DNA of 64,000 nt. It comes from Lacipirellulaceae bacterium. Lineage in GTDB: Bacteria > Planctomycetota > Planctomycetia > Pirellulales > Lacipirellulaceae. Below are positions 18,864 through 27,575 of this stretch, piece after piece (the first letter of the stretch is position 1; each line of letters begins with the position of its first letter). The stretch lies in assembly GCA_040218535.1 (NCBI GenBank), contig JAVJRG010000012.1, positions 992,001-1,056,000 on the forward strand, read 5' to 3'. The translations under genes and the position numbers were made by a program. The notes below the pieces were generated by a model, which saw only the letters and a list, made by a program, of their open reading frames with translations, was not told the origin of the DNA and did not search any database.

Positions 18864-20000
18864 TTAAGCGAGTCGTTTCATCATCGAACGACGGCTCCTG
18901 GATGAGAGAAACAGCCCGGCGGTGAGGATCAGTGTGATTGACGCGGGCTCTGGAATCGCACCAAACGTGTAAGTACGAGACCAAGCGATCGTATTGCCTG
19001 GGTCGAGCGAGAGCAGAACAAATTGTTCAGGAGAAAACTGAATCCCGCTGTTGTCGTTCCAAGTGGAGATTACTAAAGGACTTGCCTCGGCACCCGGGAT
19101 CGAGTCTGGAAGCTCAGCCGAGGCGATGTATTGCTCGTTAAGGTTCGTCTGTCGCACGGTGAACTCGTACGGTGAGTCCCCGAGGTTATCAACAGGAATC
19201 GTCGGTTTCCGCCCTCGCGGATTGTTCACGTAGACAAGTTTGTTGCCTTGCTGGGTAAGAGCCCCAGATAAGTTGCCTTGGGCTGTGAACGACCAAGGGA
19301 CCTCAATCTCGGAACTGGTGCTGGGTTGCTCGCCACCGATGGCTGTGAAATTGTGCAGGTATTGCGCTGTTTGAAATGACTTCGATCCGTTGTTCGTTAG
19401 CTCGTAGTCAAAGAGAAGTCGGTTGCCGTGAACTCGCATTTTGGTTTCGAGCTCGTAACGGTATCCGGTATCTGACTCTCGCGGCAGAGACTGAGTAAAA
19501 GTGGCGCGGTCTGTTTCCCAGCTGACATGCGTTTCTGCCCCAACAAACGCATAAGCGTTGCTTTGGTGGTAGTTTCCGCTGACGGTCTTGCGGAGGATGC
19601 CAACTCCGATCTTGATGAACTCTTGTTCGACTCCACCATTGGCGATTTCGTCGAAGCCTGGGGGCCTCACATCGAAATCTCCCAAATCAAATTCCATCGG
19701 TGAGCCGGCGGGATAACGATTGGGATCACTGTTCCAGGGAGGAGCAGTCGGATTCGTTGGAGCGTAGAAGTAATCAACATCATTCACGTTGGCCTGAATC
19801 ACCCACGCCATCGGCGAGAATCGGACGAAGCGGTCTTGGCGATCCGGGGCAACAGGGTCCATCACCTCCACGCTGAGCGTACTGCTACGAAGCACGTGGG
19901 TATTGCCAAACACAGGGGTAAAAGAATAGGCCACCCGAGAGGGGAAAGTGGCTAGGATCAGAATGGCTAGTGCTAGGAGATTTCGAATGAAGCCATGCAT
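18864..20000 (-). CDS. Exported PEP-CTERM protein of unknown function
   Basis: 378 residues with a signal peptide (NLLALAILILATFPSRVAYS) and a PEP-CTERM tail (AIPEPASITLILTAGLFLSS, then basic RSRRSMMKRLA). The body is beta-rich. The stretch YLHNFTAIGGEQPS, preceded by RLLFDYELTNNGSKSFQ, recalls the sugar-binding core of galactose mutarotase-like proteins, but the similarity is too weak to assign a reaction. It lies 58 bases upstream of the sugar dehydrogenase on the same strand and may be co-transcribed with it, which fits a role in handling extracellular sugar. Confidence 0.7.
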   Translation of the reverse strand: MHGFIRNLLALAILILATFPSRVAYSFTPVFGNTHVLRSSTLSVEVMDPVAPDRQDRFVRFSPMAWVIQANVNDVDYFYAPTNPTAPPWNSDPNRYPAGSPMEFDLGDFDVRPPGFDEIANGGVEQEFIKIGVGILRKTVSGNYHQSNAYAFVGAETHVSWETDRATFTQSLPRESDTGYRYELETKMRVHGNRLLFDYELTNNGSKSFQTAQYLHNFTAIGGEQPSTSSEIEVPWSFTAQGNLSGALTQQGNKLVYVNNPRGRKPTIPVDNLGDSPYEFTVRQTNLNEQYIASAELPDSIPGAEASPLVISTWNDNSGIQFSPEQFVLLSLDPGNTIAWSRTYTFGAIPEPASITLILTAGLFLSSRSRRSMMKRLA

Positions 20001-20798
20001 ACGTTTTTCGCTTAACTGATAACTGGAATAATGGAGAGAGAAAAGTACATCAACCTTGTTAAGGCTGGACGCGAGATAATCGCCCGATGAAGAGGGCGAC
20101 GTTGGCCAGAAAGAAGAACCTGTTATCGCATTAAGCGATTTAGGTAAGGGCCGTTCTCTTTGAAGAAATCAGTAGATCAGTACCGTACGCGAGGAGACAC
20201 TCTTTTTGCGTCTATTTGACGCTAGGTGTTCATCAACATAATGTCCTCTGAAGCCTAAGCAACCAATAAAAATCCAGAAAACCAAGAGTCAAAGGTTCGA
20301 GAACCATTTGCATACGCTTGCAGCGGAACCTGACACTGAGAGATTGGAATAGATGCCGAGTCCCTAATGTATTATCGGGTAACGATTTACGGCGCAACTT
20401 TCGTGCTCTCTGCAGTCTCTAAGGGAAGCCTTCGCTGCTGTTGGGGAGCGGCAGCGAACACTTTGCTGTACTTTCGCCAATTCCAGCACGAAAGCGTTAT
20501 CAGGAATCACTAGCGATCCTAAACAGGACGGGCACGCGAATCTTCATCGCTTGCCCTTTGATCGCTTCAACGATAAGAAGCAATTGGAACACCGAGGCCG
20601 CTTTTCCGAATGTCAATTCGACACTCAACTCTCATCTTTTTGATCGGAGGGCGTCATGCGTTGCTTTTCTGGCATTGCTGCACCTTCTTAGTGCAGCGTG
20701 AGTCGTTGACAGCATTTCATGTTTCTATGGCGTAGTGTTCCGACAGCTCGGAGCCATGCTTTCCGCATTATGCGCTCAACTCAAGAGAGGAGGCAGGG
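20001..20798. other. Long intergenic region, no clear gene
   Basis: About 800 bases between divergent genes, the longest gap in the window. Small hairpins occur at 20081-20099 (CGCCC/GGGCG) and near 20115-20132 (ATCGC/GCGAT). An 86-codon frame at 20441-20701 lacks a ribosome-binding site and family resemblance and was not called. A good Shine-Dalgarno (GAGAGGAGG, 20785-20793) serves the downstream membrane protein. Otherwise I see nothing specific. The size leaves room for a small RNA. Confidence 0.4.
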
Positions 20799-22496
20799 AT
20801 GATGCCTACCCATCAACAAACAACGAAGTGGTGGTGGAGATTCCTAGCGACTCATAATCCCTTTTACGTGATAAGTGCGTTGCTGACACTCTACGGTCTG
20901 CACATTTCCTTTCGCGACAACATCGATCCCACTCAAGGTTGGCTGCAACTGCAATTATTCATCGGCTACATGTCGTTGCTTGCTCTCACCGGCATACTTG
21001 TCGTGCGATTCGGCCAAGTTTGGGAAGATGCACGAACACTATTCTTATTGTTGCTGCTTTTGATGGTTGCTCTCTCGGTCAGCTTCGACCGAGTTTGCCT
21101 CGATGACGAGTACCTCGGTCTTCGATTCCTTTCGGTTGGGCTCGCAGCGAGTGTGGCACTGTGCGAAGTGTTGCTGAGAGTCGTCAAGGTAAGTCTGCCG
21201 TGGCGATATCGAGCCGTGTTGTACCTCCAGCTTGCAATTCTTTTCAGTTATCCGGCGTGGCTAGGGCACCTTTCGTTGACGGATCAGTTGACTCCCTTGG
21301 CTTGGTGGACGATGGCATTTCCTACCGTGGTAGCTGGAAGCCTTGTCTTGTTGATTCCGGCGGCTCTGAGTGGTGCAACCAAAGTCAAGGAGAACGGAAC
21401 GCCATGGAGCTGGCCACTATACCCTTGGACCCTCTTCGTGATCTTGGGGATCGGCTTGGCGATCCGCTCCGTATCCCTAACGTTCTCCTTCGATCCAACG
21501 AAAGGCTTCACCAGCGGGTTCCAGGCGTATTTCCTAGTGCCGATGTTGCTTGCTGTGATGTTACTGCTTGCTGTCAGTACCGTTCGTCGTGGCGATGGTA
21601 GATCGTGGTGGCGATTCGTCGTGGCTCCCTTGGTTTTGATAGCTTTAGCACTGCCAGGAGCTCCTCAGTCTGTTTCGCAGGCAAGGTACTTGGAGCTGTT
21701 GCAAGAGGCTCTTGGGTCGCCCGTGCAAATAACGGCAACGCTGTTGCTCGCCTACTTTGTCTTCTTGCTAGTTCTCGGCTTGCGGAATGCGGAATGGGGA
21801 ATCTTGGCGAGTCTCGCCGTGTTCTCGGTCGTTGACCGTCAGACGCTCGGCCTAAATATGCTAGCAGAGATTCAACTTGCGCCGGCGACGCTTGCGCTCT
21901 TGCTGCTTGCCATCAGTGCCGTAGCCAGACGTAGCACAGCAAGGCTTGCACTGGCGACAGTTGGTTTGGTAGGAGCTGCTACCTACGCCCTGTCGGAAAC
22001 CGAGTTTGTCGCCGATCAATACTATGTCCCCATCCACCTAACAACGATTTCCCTCGCATTGGTGGGATTCATTTACGACGACCCTCTTGGCCAGTGGATC
22101 CGACGAAATATTTCCATGTTCCTAGGCTCGGTCACTGTCCTAAGTATTTTGGCATATCGTTTTCTATTTCCCTCTCACCTCATTGCTTGGCATGCATTGG
22201 TTGCATTGCTCTTTTCTGGAGTCATTGTCATCGCTTGGAAAAAGAACCACAGTTTGCGAGATTTTCTTTTGCTCGTACTCTGCGTTAGCATCTCGGGATG
22301 CCATTTGGCGGAATACTACTTTGGTTCGCACACCATCTTGGGCTACCTGCCGGGAAGAAGTTGGATCCTTTGGGGAACCGGATTCCTGATGCTGGGCCTC
22401 CTCGTAAGCTTTGCGAAAGGAGGGCAGATTCGGCGCTGGTATCGAGCGATTCAACAGTGGCATTTGGCGATCGAGCAACCACCGAACGGGCCGTAG
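20799..22496 (+). CDS. Polytopic membrane protein of unknown function
   Basis: 565 residues preceded by GAGAGGAGG at an ideal distance; ATGATG gives two possible adjacent starts. Apart from a polar N-terminus (MMPTHQQTTKWWWRFLATH) almost the whole chain is hydrophobic, with about 14 candidate membrane helices separated by short loops, for example LFLLLLLLMVALSVSF, LLAVMLLLAVSTV and TLALLLLAISAVA. There are few charged residues within the membrane parts and no transporter signature I recognise. The C-terminal tail (IRRWYRAIQQWHLAIEQPPNGP) is cytosolic if the positive-inside rule holds. I cannot name a family. Both neighbours point toward it or away from it, so it forms its own transcription unit. 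Confidence 0.75.
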   Translation: MMPTHQQTTKWWWRFLATHNPFYVISALLTLYGLHISFRDNIDPTQGWLQLQLFIGYMSLLALTGILVVRFGQVWEDARTLFLLLLLLMVALSVSFDRVCLDDEYLGLRFLSVGLAASVALCEVLLRVVKVSLPWRYRAVLYLQLAILFSYPAWLGHLSLTDQLTPLAWWTMAFPTVVAGSLVLLIPAALSGATKVKENGTPWSWPLYPWTLFVILGIGLAIRSVSLTFSFDPTKGFTSGFQAYFLVPMLLAVMLLLAVSTVRRGDGRSWWRFVVAPLVLIALALPGAPQSVSQARYLELLQEALGSPVQITATLLLAYFVFLLVLGLRNAEWGILASLAVFSVVDRQTLGLNMLAEIQLAPATLALLLLAISAVARRSTARLALATVGLVGAATYALSETEFVADQYYVPIHLTTISLALVGFIYDDPLGQWIRRNISMFLGSVTVLSILAYRFLFPSHLIAWHALVALLFSGVIVIAWKKNHSLRDFLLLVLCVSISGCHLAEYYFGSHTILGYLPGRSWILWGTGFLMLGLLVSFAKGGQIRRWYRAIQQWHLAIEQPPNGP

Positions 22497-22548
22497 CTGC
22501 GTAGGAGAGGCAGCTAGCCGGCGCTCGTTGCAAACGCTAGCTTTGCCA

Positions 22549-24126
22549 CTATGGCACGAGGAAGACCGAGCCGGTTACGAACATCGACTCGTAAACGAGC
22601 CCTCGTGTGCTGACTTCGGGGATAAATCGAGTCCGCGGGGTGCAGTTCCCTGGGCGCCAGTGCCCGAGAGTGTAGTCGCAGGACAGTGGCGGGTGGGCCC
22701 CGATCTTGTAAGGCAACAGAGGAATACTCCCGAAGAAGTGTGCAGCTGAGAGCACCGACTGGACACAGTTGCCGTGAACGTAATGTCCATGACGTTCCAG
22801 CATCGGCTGTTCAAAGTACAGCGGCTGATGATGGAATTGCGGAGCCGCCCACAGCATGACGTTACCGTTGCAGTAGCGGCGACAGCCGGTGCCCAGTTGC
22901 GGGCCGTTGTCTAGTGAACCGCGAGCGGCAAGGGCACGATCTTTGGGCAACCTTCCGGAGTAGGGACCTTCGATGATCGAATCGTTGCTCTTGCTGCGTG
23001 TCTGCGGTCTTAAGTCGACATCGATGTCGTTCATGAGAGTCGCATCTACCGACTGCATGAAAGCATGCGGACAGTTGAGCGAACAAGAGGTCTGTTGAAT
23101 GGAGCCGCCTTCATCACTCTCATTGCCAGTTGGCCGGCCAAGGGACTCTGCTGGTGCCGCAAGTACCAGTTCTTCACCCTCGATGAGTGTGGAGGGGGCA
23201 AACGACAGTTCGACTTCACCGATGGATGTGTCTGTTTGGGTTTCTTCCTGGGCCTCATCGATTGCGTTGTATGGAGTAGAGTTCTCTTGAATAGGTGTCG
23301 GTTGAAATGTTCCGACAAAACGATTGGCCGTCTCGTCCATCGACACTGCCAACTCGCTGATGTCAATCGACGGTGTTTCCGATTCGCCTGCTTCGGGGTC
23401 TGCGAGAGAGTGGGCACTTGTTTCAGACGCGATTTGCCGCTCTGCAGGTTGCGCCCCATCCATCTGGTCGACCTTTTTGCCGGAATTGAACCATTCAGCC
23501 AAATCATACTCTTTGGGAGGCACAGAAGTCACTTTGTCAGGTGCGGAAACCGGTGTCGGAGAATTCGCCACGAACGGATTGATCACGGCAGTCAAAGGTT
23601 CCGCAATCGAAATCGTCGACGAAGGTGGGGAGCCCCCATTTTGCAAGTATGAATTCTCAACCACGAGAGCTGAAGTTGATCCAGCCGGCTTCTCAGTCCC
23701 TTCAGGAATCCTCAGGTCGATGCCAATGTCTGCGCTGCGATTATCACCCACTAGGACTGTGCTCGAAGCGACTTCCGGCAGAAACTTGAGCTTCGTGCTT
23801 GTTCGGAACGGGTTCTCTACCAGTGGAGCCTCTGGCGTTTTTAACTTGATTGAAGAACGCTGGTTTAATGGGGCTTTGTTCACCCAACCTGCCGAACTTG
23901 TTTGCGTTCTTGCCTGAGTTGCTACCGGCGCATTCACAAGAAGAATGCTATTTTGAGAAGCAGAACTTGCTTTGACGAATTCGGCTTCACCCGCTGCAAC
24001 CACCTGACAGCATGAAAACGCTGTTCCAAGTGTAAGCAGCGCTGCGTAGGCAATTCGTTTTTCACACCTAGATTTAGTGAGTGCTATTTCTAACAACTGT
24101 CGTGATTTCGAGCCAAGCAATTTCAT
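22549..24126 (-). CDS. Exported protein of unknown function
   Basis: Read from ATG 24126 (MKLLGSKSRQLLEIALTKSR) the product has 525 residues with a likely signal (RIAYAALLTLGTAFSCCQVV). The middle 300 residues are a low-complexity, Ser/Thr/Glu/Pro-rich linker, probably disordered. The C-terminal 110 residues are compact and Cys/His/aromatic-rich: LGTGCRRYCNGNVMLWAAPQ, HHQPLYFEQPMLERHGHY, HGNCVQSVLSAAHFFGS and PLLPYKIGA. This resembles a small domain seen at the end of other planctomycete envelope proteins, which I can recognise but not name. The longer in-frame version begins with a TTG at 24240 and would add a basic extension, so I prefer the ATG. Function is unknown. Confidence 0.65.
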   Translation of the reverse strand: MKLLGSKSRQLLEIALTKSRCEKRIAYAALLTLGTAFSCCQVVAAGEAEFVKASSASQNSILLVNAPVATQARTQTSSAGWVNKAPLNQRSSIKLKTPEAPLVENPFRTSTKLKFLPEVASSTVLVGDNRSADIGIDLRIPEGTEKPAGSTSALVVENSYLQNGGSPPSSTISIAEPLTAVINPFVANSPTPVSAPDKVTSVPPKEYDLAEWFNSGKKVDQMDGAQPAERQIASETSAHSLADPEAGESETPSIDISELAVSMDETANRFVGTFQPTPIQENSTPYNAIDEAQEETQTDTSIGEVELSFAPSTLIEGEELVLAAPAESLGRPTGNESDEGGSIQQTSCSLNCPHAFMQSVDATLMNDIDVDLRPQTRSKSNDSIIEGPYSGRLPKDRALAARGSLDNGPQLGTGCRRYCNGNVMLWAAPQFHHQPLYFEQPMLERHGHYVHGNCVQSVLSAAHFFGSIPLLPYKIGAHPPLSCDYTLGHWRPGNCTPRTRFIPEVSTRGLVYESMFVTGSVFLVP

Positions 24127-24334
24127 CGATGAACCGTTTCGAAAAGAAGAGCGCAGGCGTCTCGGAGCTGCAGATACCGATCTCTCCTGGTGGCAAGAGG
24201 CAGCGATCGTTGCGATTAATCGGGCAGTGCTGAGCTTCAATCGTTACATCGGCAGTTAGAACCTAACTTGTGCAACGATGACGGTGCAGAAAAGAGATCG
24301 ACAGCTAGCAGTGCTGTCAGTCGGTCGAGGCTTT

Positions 24335-24661
24335 CTAGCTCCCTCGGTACGTCGAGTATCCAAATGGCGACAGCAATAGGGGCACGTGATAGTGCGCTTC
24401 TCCCTCCGTGACCTCGAAGGTGATGTCGACGAACGGATAGAAGGCGGCCGTCGAACTTTTCGCGAGATACTCAGCCACTTCGAAACGAATCCGGTAGGTT
24501 CCCGGATTCATATCGCCCTCAGGCAGCAAGTCGGTGACACGACCATCGGAGTTCGTCTCGCCTCGGCCAATTTCAGTTTCTCCCGAATAGAGAATCACCG
24601 AGATGCCAGCAGCTGGCTTTCCGAGAGCCGTATCGAGTATATGGGTAGTGATTGGGCTCAT
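24335..24661 (-). CDS. uraH: 5-hydroxyisourate hydrolase
   Basis: A 108-residue transthyretin-related enzyme that opens 5-hydroxyisourate to OHCU, the step after uricase. The diagnostic features are all present: N-terminal THILDTALGKPA with the catalytic His7, the central TYRIRFEV strand with its Arg, and the C-terminal HYHVPLLLSPFGYSTYRGS ending in the YRGS tetrapeptide. It has no signal peptide, so it acts in the cytosol. Third gene of a minus-strand operon with the allantoinase and OHCU decarboxylase genes, 13 bases from its neighbour. Confidence 0.95.
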   Translation of the reverse strand: MSPITTHILDTALGKPAAGISVILYSGETEIGRGETNSDGRVTDLLPEGDMNPGTYRIRFEVAEYLAKSSTAAFYPFVDITFEVTEGEAHYHVPLLLSPFGYSTYRGS

Positions 24662-24674
24662 GATGTTTTCTTGA

Positions 24675-25187
24675 TCAGAGGTTCATTTTTTGTAGTCTTA
24701 GTTGGGTGATCTTCTTCTGCTCACCGCTGGCGATGGCAAGTTCGGTGTCAGGGTCATTCTGGAGGCGGTCTTCCAGCATAGCCAGCATCTCCGCCGCTGA
24801 CTTGCCCGTTGCACACACAATGAAAATGTAACCAAATCGTTTTTCGTATTCCTCATTCGCTTGCGCAAACCTCAGGAGTGTGTCCTCTTCCACTCCCGCC
24901 ATTCCTGCTTGTTCGCCTGAAGACCATTGGCGGTTTCCGGCGAACTTCATTTTCAAGGACTCCAGATCGCCGATCTTCGGGTGGCAGGCGAACGCTTCGA
25001 GCCAAGCCTCTCGAGGCATTGCTGCGAAGCCTTGCTCGACGGCTGTTTGAAGTTTTGATTCGTTTTCAAAGGGTCGCGCGGCAGCGACTTCCTGACACCA
25101 CCACTTTGAGCTGCAGCATTGCCGGAGTAAGCCCTGCGCTTCTTCGGATGAAACGCTGTTGAGGTTTGCAAGAACTTGTTCGTTCAC
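24675..25187 (-). CDS. uraD: OHCU decarboxylase
   Basis: A 170-residue enzyme that decarboxylates 2-oxo-4-hydroxy-4-carboxy-5-ureidoimidazoline to S-allantoin. The active-site string AFACHPKIGD has the catalytic His, with WSSGEQAGM (the substrate-binding Ser/Glu region) and FGYIFIVCATGKSAAEML as further family signatures. It starts at a GTG that overlaps the allantoinase stop by four bases, so the two are translationally coupled. Length matches stand-alone UraD. It completes, with UraH, the conversion of the uricase product to the correct allantoin enantiomer. Confidence 0.95.
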   Translation of the reverse strand: MNEQVLANLNSVSSEEAQGLLRQCCSSKWWCQEVAAARPFENESKLQTAVEQGFAAMPREAWLEAFACHPKIGDLESLKMKFAGNRQWSSGEQAGMAGVEEDTLLRFAQANEEYEKRFGYIFIVCATGKSAAEMLAMLEDRLQNDPDTELAIASGEQKKITQLRLQKMNL

Positions 25188-26503
25188 AGTGCTCGCCCCT
25201 TTCCTTGACTGGCTAGCTGGCCACGTAAGTAGGTTCGCAGGACGGCACCACTTAGCGTTCGATCTTCATAAGGCGTGATTGGATGACGGTGCTTCAGTTC
25301 TGCACCACATACTTTGAATTCCTTGTTCGGATCGAACACGACAAGATCAGCTTCATTTCCTTCGGCGATTCCGTTTTCTAATCCTACAAGAGCCGCTGGT
25401 TTTCGACTAAGCCAGTTGACGACGGTTGTCAGATCATGTCCTCGCTTGCTCGTCTCCGTCCAAGTGATGGGCAAAGTAAGTTGTAACGAGCTGATGCCGC
25501 CCCAAGCCAGGTCGAAGCGTCCTTCTTCTAGCTTCTTCATCTCCGGCGGACAGGGTGAATGATCCGAGGCGATGAAATCAATCACGCCCGCAGCTAGCCC
25601 TTCCCAGAGCGCTTCACGGTTCGCGGCATCTCGAATTGGTGGGGCACATTTGTATTGGGTAGCCCCGTCGGGAATCTCTTCGGCAGCAAAGGTGAGATAA
25701 TGCGGGCACGTTTCGACCGTCAGAGGCAGGCCTTCGTTGCGTGCTTCTTCGAGCATCGGCAAACACTCTGCGTCCGCAAGATGAACGATATGCGTGCGAC
25801 AGCCGGTTTCTCGACAGAGGCGGATCATCAGTTCAATCGCGTCGCGCTCGAACTTGCGAGGTCGGGTCGCCAAGTAGTTGGCGTAGTGAGTCGGGTTGGC
25901 CATCGGAGAGACGTCACTGACGATTTCTGCATGAACGAGTAGCGGAATGTCGTGTTCTGCCAAGAGCGGCATCACGGCTCGCAGTTCTTTCTCGGTTGCC
26001 GCTGGGAAATCGTCGATTCCGCTGTGACAGAGAAATGCTTTCACCCCGAGTACGTCGGCTTCAACCAAACCTTCGATCTCACTTTCGTTGCCAGGAACCA
26101 GCCCGCCGTGAAAGCCGACGTCGACTGCCAGCTTGCCCCCAGCGGCAGCCCGCTTTGCCTGCAAAGCCTCCGCGTTGGTTGTGACCGGCGTGCTATTGAG
26201 CGGCATGTCCACTAGCGTCGTCACGCCACCGGCAGCAGCAGCGGCGGTTCCTGTGAGAAAACCTTCCCAATCGGTCCTGCCGGGTTCGTTTAGATGAACG
26301 TGCGGGTCAACGAGCCCCGGCAAGATGGCCAGGTTTCCCAGGTCTTCCGTGGGGTCGTCGGTTGGCGGTGCGTCGTAGTCAGCGATTTCGTGAATCAAGC
26401 CATTTCGTACCACGAGCGAGGCAGGCCGTTCGCCCTCAGGCGTCACCACGCGGCGGCTGCGGAGGGAAAAGTCGGAAGAGTTCTTTGAATGATCGGCTGT
26501 CAC
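25184..26503 (-). CDS. allB: Allantoinase
   Basis: A 439-residue amidohydrolase that opens allantoin to allantoate in the cytosol. The binuclear-metal ligands are visible: DPHVHLNEPGR (His-x-His), GVKAFLCHSG (the Lys that is carboxylated), the LLVHAE and THIVHLAD histidines, and ASDHSPC (the Asp). The GGVTTLVDMPLN string is typical of allantoinases. It starts at GTG 26503 and is the first gene of the unit with uraD and uraH, divergent from uricase with 91 bases between the start codons, which must hold both promoters. A closely related dihydropyrimidinase is the alternative, but the neighbours make allantoinase nearly certain. Confidence 0.95.
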   Translation of the reverse strand: MTADHSKNSSDFSLRSRRVVTPEGERPASLVVRNGLIHEIADYDAPPTDDPTEDLGNLAILPGLVDPHVHLNEPGRTDWEGFLTGTAAAAAGGVTTLVDMPLNSTPVTTNAEALQAKRAAAGGKLAVDVGFHGGLVPGNESEIEGLVEADVLGVKAFLCHSGIDDFPAATEKELRAVMPLLAEHDIPLLVHAEIVSDVSPMANPTHYANYLATRPRKFERDAIELMIRLCRETGCRTHIVHLADAECLPMLEEARNEGLPLTVETCPHYLTFAAEEIPDGATQYKCAPPIRDAANREALWEGLAAGVIDFIASDHSPCPPEMKKLEEGRFDLAWGGISSLQLTLPITWTETSKRGHDLTTVVNWLSRKPAALVGLENGIAEGNEADLVVFDPNKEFKVCGAELKHRHPITPYEDRTLSGAVLRTYLRGQLASQGKGRAL

Positions 26504-26594
26504 GGCGAGCGGTTTCCATTATCTTGGTCGATACCATCAAGTTATCAGGAAATTTCCCCAAAGAAACAATCCCGAGAGACGGTTGAGCCCGAAT

Positions 26595-27449
26595 ATGGCT
26601 GTCAAGTTGAAGAGTCAAACCTACGGAAAACACAGTGTTCGCGTCAGCAAGGTACGTCGTCCTCGCCAAGCGGCACCCAACGAAGAGCTTCATGAATTCG
26701 TTGAGGCTTCTGTGAACATCGAACTCGAAGGCGACTTTGAAGCGGCATATACTGAGGCCGATAATCGCTCAGTCATAGCGACCGACACCTGTAAGAATAC
26801 CGTCTACGCGATTGCGAAAAATCATCCGCTCGACTCACTGGAGTCGTTCGGAGTGGCAATCGGAGAGCACTTTCTGGAGACTTATCCACAAGTCAGCCGT
26901 TGTCGCATCAGTCTATCCGGTCGAATTTGGCAGCGGTTGCTTGATTCGCCACACTGTTTCTCCGGGTGCGACAACCTCAAACCGACAGCGGAAGTTGTGT
27001 TGCGGCGAGATGCTCAGCCGACGGTGAGTGCTGGATTCGAGCATCTCATGATCGCAAAAACTACTGAGAGTGGGTTTACCGATTTTCAAGAAGGCGGATT
27101 CCGAACGCTTGCCGATACGGAGGATCGCATCCTGGCGAGCGAAGTTTCTGCTTCGTGGCGCTACGCTGGATCCTCACTCGACTACACTGAATGCCGCGGG
27201 AAAGTCCTCGCTGCGCTGTTGAACCGCTTCACGGATCATTACAGCCGTAGCGTGCAGGAAACGCTCTACAAAATGGCAGAAGCCGCGTTGGACGTCTGTG
27301 GTGAAGCGACAGAGATTACTCTCACGATGCCGAATAAGCATCATCTGTTGGTCGATCTTTCTCCGTTTGATTTAGAGAATGAGAACGAGGTGTTCTGCGT
27401 GACGGACGAACCTTTCGGGTACATCTCGGCGACAATCGAACGAGGGTAG
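26595..27449 (+). CDS. Urate oxidase (uricase)
   Basis: A 284-residue cofactor-free uricase that oxidises urate to 5-hydroxyisourate. The start is ATG 26595; four further codons upstream are open only from a TTG. Family signatures: SQTYGKHSVRVSKV (the active-site Lys), SVIATDTCKNTVYAIAKNHP (the conserved Thr), EHLMIAKTTESGFTDFQ, and NKHHLLVDLSPF with the catalytic His. Two T-fold domains are expected, giving a tetramer. It runs opposite to allB from a shared short promoter region. Stop codon 27449 is followed by a 96-base palindromic element before the convergent amidohydrolase gene. Confidence 0.95.
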   Translation: MAVKLKSQTYGKHSVRVSKVRRPRQAAPNEELHEFVEASVNIELEGDFEAAYTEADNRSVIATDTCKNTVYAIAKNHPLDSLESFGVAIGEHFLETYPQVSRCRISLSGRIWQRLLDSPHCFSGCDNLKPTAEVVLRRDAQPTVSAGFEHLMIAKTTESGFTDFQEGGFRTLADTEDRILASEVSASWRYAGSSLDYTECRGKVLAALLNRFTDHYSRSVQETLYKMAEAALDVCGEATEITLTMPNKHHLLVDLSPFDLENENEVFCVTDEPFGYISATIERG

Positions 27450-27468
27450 AGAGTAAAGCCGCCATGCA

Positions 27469-27564
27469 TGTCATTCCGACGGGAGGCTAGCCGACCGAGG
27501 AATCCGGCATGCACAAGAGTTCGGACTCGATTCCTCGGTCGCTGGAAGCTCGGTCGGAATGACA
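27469..27564. repeat. Nested palindromic repeat element
   Basis: An element of 96 bases between convergent stop codons. The outer arms TGTCATTCCGAC (27469-27480) and GTCGGAATGACA (27553-27564) are perfectly complementary, and inner arms GACCGAGGAATC (27493-27504) and GATTCCTCGGTC (27529-27540) are too. GTCATTCCGA next to GAGGAATC recalls a palindromic repeat dispersed in many bacterial genomes. It may act as a bidirectional terminator or be a non-autonomous mobile repeat. Confidence 0.75.
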
Positions 27565-27575
27565 CAAAGAGCAAG

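Noticed and set aside
20441-20701. 86-codon open frame
   Set aside because: There is no ribosome-binding site, no family resemblance and no promoter; it looks like chance.
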